Below, piece by piece: positions 61,001 through 64,000 of a stretch of DNA of 64,000 bases. Made by a program: the position numbers and the translations under genes. How positions within the stretch are numbered: the first letter of the stretch is position 1; each line of letters begins with the position of its first letter. The notes beneath the pieces were generated by a model. It saw only the letters and a program-made list of their open reading frames with translations, made no database searches and was not told where the DNA came from. The stretch spans positions 1,615,501-1,679,500 of the forward strand of contig NZ_CP109787.1 of NCBI RefSeq assembly GCF_025857195.1. Reading direction: 5' to 3'. The DNA is from Leisingera thetidis. GTDB taxonomy: Bacteria; Pseudomonadota; Alphaproteobacteria; Rhodobacterales; Rhodobacteraceae.

Positions 61001-61291
61001 CAGGTAAACGCTTTGCGGGATGCCCTTCCGTTGGGCGTTCGCGTCGGAACCGTGGACAAGTTTCAGGGGCAAGAGGCGCCGGTCTGCCTGGTTTCCATGA
61101 CCGCATCTTCCGCCGAAGAAACCTCGCGCGGGATGGAGTTTCTGTTTTCTCTGAACCGCATCAATGTAGCGGTCTCCCGCGCCAAGGGACTCGCATTGGT
61201 ATTTGGAGCCCCGCGATTGCGTGAGGCGAAGTGCAATACTGTTGAGCAAATGCAGCTGGTGAATACGCTCTGCGCATTGTCGGCATTTTGA
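58016..61291 (+). CDS. TM0106-family RecB-like nuclease fused to SF1 helicase
   Basis: 1091 residues with three enzymatic parts. (1) A Cas4/RecB-like nuclease at 1-225 with Fe-S cysteines C21 and C208/C211/C214/C220 and a conserved YEVADTKLKRRADPKHVLQLVLY core. (2) A DEDDh-type exonuclease-like region at 310-490: DLFYDIEGDPHYEGGLEYLHG, HYAPYEITALKRL, YNRVDCISTEELRDWL. (3) A superfamily 1 helicase: Walker A GPPGTGKT (from 720), WLFVDEAGQV, LVGDPRQLPQV, VGTVDKFQGQEAPVCLVSM, NRINVAVSRAKGLALVFG. The start at 58016 has GGAG before it. The McrB-like gene begins 18 bases later on the same strand. It resembles Dna2-like DNA-processing enzymes and likely degrades or unwinds invading DNA; the defence role is inferred. 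Confidence 0.9.
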   Translation: MRDLDGRIFLSATDLMRFTGCAHATTLDLAHMRGTGPEPGDDTEDAALLQKQGDAHEAAHLARLKKGGRTVMEIARGKLGENAETTRAALTTGPDVVFQGAFLSGNWGGWSDFLERVETPSALGPFSYEVADTKLKRRADPKHVLQLVLYSDLLAEIQGVVPEFAHVELGDGTRATLRLADYSSYARMARQRLEAFVADPQPTRPVPCADCGLCRWVEHCNSVWHAEDSLFNVANISRGQVKKLEAAGVNTLEALSTLDHPVRGMAENTQARLVTQARLQQARKTGEPDFELRALEPGKGFDLLPEPQTGDLFYDIEGDPHYEGGLEYLHGIWFDGQFQAFWAHDHDTEARALSDLLAFFRARISQYPTARIYHYAPYEITALKRLTAKYGIGEAFLDRLLRERRFVDLFAVVRGGLIGSEPNYSIKSMEAFYDRKRDGEVKTAGGSVVAYERWRKTQDQQILDEIEDYNRVDCISTEELRDWLVGIRPVGPWPKLAPDAGDKEVEEDADTQALRNLLATSGLPEARQDMLFNLGVFHNRELKPAQWAVFDSTAKDEDDLLDDLDALGGLEAAGPVEPVKRSFARRYTYPEQETKLRSGKKATVPVFDSPPTTVGIESMDRRARQITVKAGPGKADLLTEQLTLHPDWPIQTGVIASALRDVIDDQCGAGQYTAVDDLLSRAAPRLRSGPRGDLLGGADPVAGTIAVVNDMDGTVLPIQGPPGTGKTYVSARAILSLVRKGHRVGVASNSHEAIRNVLMGCLSALEDEDLPINLDLVHKVSSIEDGYPEGCPVHRTTDNAEAAKTGHVVGGTAWFFSRDENVQAFDWLFVDEAGQVGLANMAAMGRAARNIVLVGDPRQLPQVIQGAHPEPANLSCLDWMLGEHATVPADRGIFLPTSRRMHPDVCRFVSEQVYEGRLTSHPDTANQCVTGTALPEAGAFWVPVPHEGNAQIAQEEVDAIGKTVTDLLDGSWTEKDGSTRPMRDTDIIVVAPYNAQVNALRDALPLGVRVGTVDKFQGQEAPVCLVSMTASSAEETSRGMEFLFSLNRINVAVSRAKGLALVFGAPRLREAKCNTVEQMQLVNTLCALSAF

Positions 61292-61309
61292 TATAAGGAA
61301 CTAGAAGGT

Positions 61310-64000
61310 ATGGATAATATGGCAAGCGAAAGCGGCTGGCTTGTCATCCGCAAAGAGCAGGCGGAAGCCTACGGAAAGAAATTGTCCGAGGCGGAATTCT
61401 TGGTCAGGGCTGGCTCAACCGCCATGCGCGAAGGCACCCCAAAGGTGAAACGCAATCGTCCAGAGCGTGATCGTTTGGTTCAGCAAGGGATTTTGGTTCC
61501 AGATGCCAATGTCGCGCTGTTCCGCTTTTCTCAGGACCATGTTTTTTCAAGCAAGAGTACAGCAGCGGGCGTTGTCATTGACGGAAACAGCAATGGCGAC
61601 CATTGGAAGGAAGCTGGGGGCTCGCCGTCGCTGGTTGCTTTGGTCGCGCAGGTAACGAGGCGCCATATCGAACTGGCGATGGATGAGTGCGATAGGAAGG
61701 GCTTGAGTGCCTTTCTTGCCGAACATGAATTCGGTAAACCTCGTGTATGGGCATTGCGCAACAATCACCGCTATCCTGCAAAGGCGACTGTTGCTGTTGC
61801 AATTCAGTATTTGCCTGCCGGTCCTAGGTTCTCCGCCAAGACATTTTTCAACGGGTTCGGCGAAAAGAAGGCCTTCGCGCGTCTCGAAGAACTTGGGTAT
61901 GAGTTGGACCGCGATGACGAAACGCTGAGCCGCACAAGCGTCGAAGCCGCGATGGACGCACTCGACAGCTACCGTACGACAGGGGCGCATGGCGAAATCT
62001 TTGGTGCCTTCGGAGAACCACGCGATTATTGGGTCCGGTCATCGCGTGAGCGCGAAAATCGCGTCTATCCCACCAAACCGGTGATTGGCTTCATTCTGGG
62101 CAAGACAGAACTAAACGGTGGTTGGGGACAGAAGGCAGATGCTGCTGCGCGTCTTCACAACGCCGGATTTATCATTGTCGACCAAAACGATCAGCCCATC
62201 GAGCCCCCAAAACGCTACGAACACCTGATTGAAGGTGCCGACCGGACCAGGCTTTGCGCCCTGAATTATTACATAGAACCTGCCCGGGAAAAGGCGGCCA
62301 GCGAGGTCTCCATCCGCGCAGGAGACTTGGCTACGGCGATCGGGCTGAAAGACGCATTCCCGAACATCTGCCAGGCCCTTGGCGGTGAGAAGTTCCAGAA
62401 TCTTGCGCAAGTACCGCCGCCCACGAGCACCGAACCGAATCCAAGCAGCTCGACCGTTTTCACATATACGCTCAATTCCCAACCGGAGGCGGACACCGTG
62501 ACCGACACAAGAAAAGCGCCCTCGCCATCCGCCGTAAACTTGATCCTCTATGGCCCGCCTGGCACGGGCAAGACGTATCAGACGGCATGGGAAGCAGTAC
62601 GGCTGTGCTTGGGAGACGAGGCTGCCGCTTTCTTAAATGGACAGGATAGCCGAGCAGAGCTCATGAGCACGTACCGCAGCCTCGTGAGCGAGGGGCGCAT
62701 CGAATTCGTGACCTTCCACCAGTCGATGTCCTACGAGGAGTTCATCGAGGGGCTGCGACCGACCACGGATCAGTCCGAAGACAGCTCGGCGGGCACCGGG
62801 TTCCGGCTGGAGCCGGCACCCGGGATATTCAGGCGCATCTCGGAGCGTGCGGAGAAGGGCGTGGCAACTGTACCGCGAGAGAACGTCGTTTCCCTCGAAG
62901 GGCGGCAGGTCTTCAAGATGTCGATCCCGCGCGCCAACGTGGCCGCGGAGGACTACCTGTTCGAGGAGGCCATCTCCGAGGGGCACACGCTCCTCGGCTG
63001 GGAGGACATCGACTTCTCCGACGACAGGTTTTCCGATGTCGAGGAAATACTGGAGACTTGTCGTACCCAGGGCGAGCGCGAAGGCGAGGTCACTCTCCAG
63101 TCGGGCCAAGTGAGCCAAGTGGACGTTTTCCGCAACCAGTTGGACGTCGGAGACATCATCGTCGTCACCAAGGGCAACCGACTATTCCGGGCCATCGGCG
63201 AGGTCACGGGCGAGTACGAATACCGGCAGCGGGACAACCGGAAGTACTGCCACCGGCGGTCCGTGCGGTGGCTCTGGGTCGACAGAGATGGGGTTTCTGC
63301 CTCCGAGATCTACGATGGCAACTTCACCATGAGGTCGATCTATGCTCTCGATCGGGCCCGCCTCGATACCGTTGCCCTCGAAAGCTACATGAATAGCGGC
63401 GGCGATCCGGTGCATCGCGAGGCAAGACCGCATGTCCTTATCATCGACGAGATCAACCGGGCGAATATCTCCAAGGTCTTCGGCGAATTGATCACGCTTC
63501 TCGAGCCCGATAAGCGGCTCGGGATGGCCAACGAAATCCGCCTCACGCTTCCCTATTCCAAGAAGTCTTTTGGGGTACCTCAAAACCTCCATGTCATCGG
63601 TACGATGAACACAGCCGATCGCTCCATCGCGCTCTTGGATACAGCACTACGCCGCCGGTTCTCTTTCAAGGAACTGATGCCCGACCCTTCAGTTCTGTCG
63701 GACAACGTTGAGGGGGTCGATCTGCAAAAGCTGCTGTCTACGATCAACGAGCGGATCGAGTATCTGTTCGACCGGGAGCATCAAGTCGGGCACGCCTACT
63801 TCACAGGCTGCCAGACGCGGTCGGATATCGAGAGCGTCATGCGAGACAAGGTGATCCCTCTTCTGGCTGAGTATTTCTATGAGGATTGGTCCAAGGTCGC
63901 AGCTGTTCTTGGCGACTCTGCTCACGGTCCCGCCCGTTTCCTCGATGCCAATCGAATTGCTGTACCCGGAGGCATGACTGAAGACGACTTTTCTAGCGAA
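61310..64000 (+). CDS. McrB-type GTPase with DUF4357-like and EVE/PUA-like domains (partial, runs off right edge)
   Basis: The frame is open from the ATG at 61310 (AGAAGG upstream) to base 64000, 897 codons with no stop. Residues 25-105 resemble DUF4357 (FLVRAGSTAMREG, RDRLVQQGILV, FRFSQDHVFSSKSTAAGVVI), usually attached to GIY-YIG proteins. After a linker, the AAA+ McrB core begins with ILYGPPGTGKT (415-422). An insert at about 525-690 looks like an EVE/PUA reader (VDVFRNQLDVGDIIVVTKGNRLFRAIGEVTGEYEY, CHRRSVRWLW). The core resumes with Walker B LIIDEINRANISKVFGELITLLE (D713, E714) and the McrB motif MNTADRS (766-772). A partner McrC nuclease would be expected downstream but is outside the window. 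Probably a modification-dependent restriction factor. Confidence 0.87.
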   Translation, partial: MDNMASESGWLVIRKEQAEAYGKKLSEAEFLVRAGSTAMREGTPKVKRNRPERDRLVQQGILVPDANVALFRFSQDHVFSSKSTAAGVVIDGNSNGDHWKEAGGSPSLVALVAQVTRRHIELAMDECDRKGLSAFLAEHEFGKPRVWALRNNHRYPAKATVAVAIQYLPAGPRFSAKTFFNGFGEKKAFARLEELGYELDRDDETLSRTSVEAAMDALDSYRTTGAHGEIFGAFGEPRDYWVRSSRERENRVYPTKPVIGFILGKTELNGGWGQKADAAARLHNAGFIIVDQNDQPIEPPKRYEHLIEGADRTRLCALNYYIEPAREKAASEVSIRAGDLATAIGLKDAFPNICQALGGEKFQNLAQVPPPTSTEPNPSSSTVFTYTLNSQPEADTVTDTRKAPSPSAVNLILYGPPGTGKTYQTAWEAVRLCLGDEAAAFLNGQDSRAELMSTYRSLVSEGRIEFVTFHQSMSYEEFIEGLRPTTDQSEDSSAGTGFRLEPAPGIFRRISERAEKGVATVPRENVVSLEGRQVFKMSIPRANVAAEDYLFEEAISEGHTLLGWEDIDFSDDRFSDVEEILETCRTQGEREGEVTLQSGQVSQVDVFRNQLDVGDIIVVTKGNRLFRAIGEVTGEYEYRQRDNRKYCHRRSVRWLWVDRDGVSASEIYDGNFTMRSIYALDRARLDTVALESYMNSGGDPVHREARPHVLIIDEINRANISKVFGELITLLEPDKRLGMANEIRLTLPYSKKSFGVPQNLHVIGTMNTADRSIALLDTALRRRFSFKELMPDPSVLSDNVEGVDLQKLLSTINERIEYLFDREHQVGHAYFTGCQTRSDIESVMRDKVIPLLAEYFYEDWSKVAAVLGDSAHGPARFLDANRIAVPGGMTEDDFSSE

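Noticed and set aside
1..64000. CRISPR array
   Set aside because: No regularly spaced 25-40 base repeats were seen anywhere, and no cas genes; the Cas4-like part at 58016 belongs to a TM0106 enzyme.

Overview
The window looks like chromosomal DNA of a marine Rhodobacteraceae (Roseobacter-group) bacterium. Supporting this are a DMSP demethylation locus (dmdA, acuI and a BCCT carrier), a trgA-trgB-cysK tellurite-resistance block as known from Rhodobacter, a circularly permuted two-piece tmRNA of alphaproteobacterial type with tag ANDNRAPVALAA, and high GC with typical Roseobacter proteins.

Layout. 1-2551: chromate resistance (chrA running off the left edge, a rhodanese-ChrB protein) and an NTF2-like protein. 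2.7-3.2 kb: permuted ssrA with a readable promoter and an adjacent block of competing hairpins. 3.2-9.9 kb: a small conserved protein, a FadR-type GntR regulator with a tandem operator, a DUF2182-DUF1326 pair, dmdA, acuI and a BCCT transporter. 10-20.6 kb: core genes (VOC protein, PLP enzyme, photolyase, cyclopropane fatty acid synthase, trgA-trgB-cysK, MscS channel, AlaX), ending at tRNA-Ser(GGA).

Downstream of the tRNA the window becomes accessory. 20.6-36 kb reads as a defence island in which genes are separated by decayed non-coding DNA. It holds a doubly broken DUF6880 gene, an AlbA_2/NB-ARC (STAND) ATPase, a T5orf172 GIY-YIG-like protein, a 997-residue RelA/SpoT-fold protein, a Septu-like pair (HNH-ATPase fusion plus separate HNH protein), and a divergent membrane alpha/beta hydrolase. 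36-40.3 kb is a tightly overlapping eight-gene operon of a mobile element (primase/Toprim protein, HTH proteins, DUF2924, large serine recombinase), followed by an IS21 istB remnant.

41.2-55.6 kb is a catabolic cluster of ten minus-strand genes with a divergent LysR gene: TAXI-TRAP importer, DHDPS-family aldolase/dehydratase, enolase-superfamily enzyme, two enoyl-CoA hydratases, aldehyde dehydrogenase, ADP-forming acyl-CoA synthetase, IlvD/Edd dehydratase and FAD oxidoreductase. Two near-identical dyads suggest shared LysR control. A decayed IS5-family element follows and truncates a small gene.

56.9-64.0 kb is a second candidate defence module. It has a divergent WYL regulator, a RecB-like nuclease/helicase of the TM0106 family, and a McrB-type GTPase with an N-terminal DUF4357-like domain and an inserted EVE/PUA-like domain. 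This last gene runs off the right edge, so any McrC partner lies outside.

All family assignments were made by reading motifs and from memory of the families; no database search was run.
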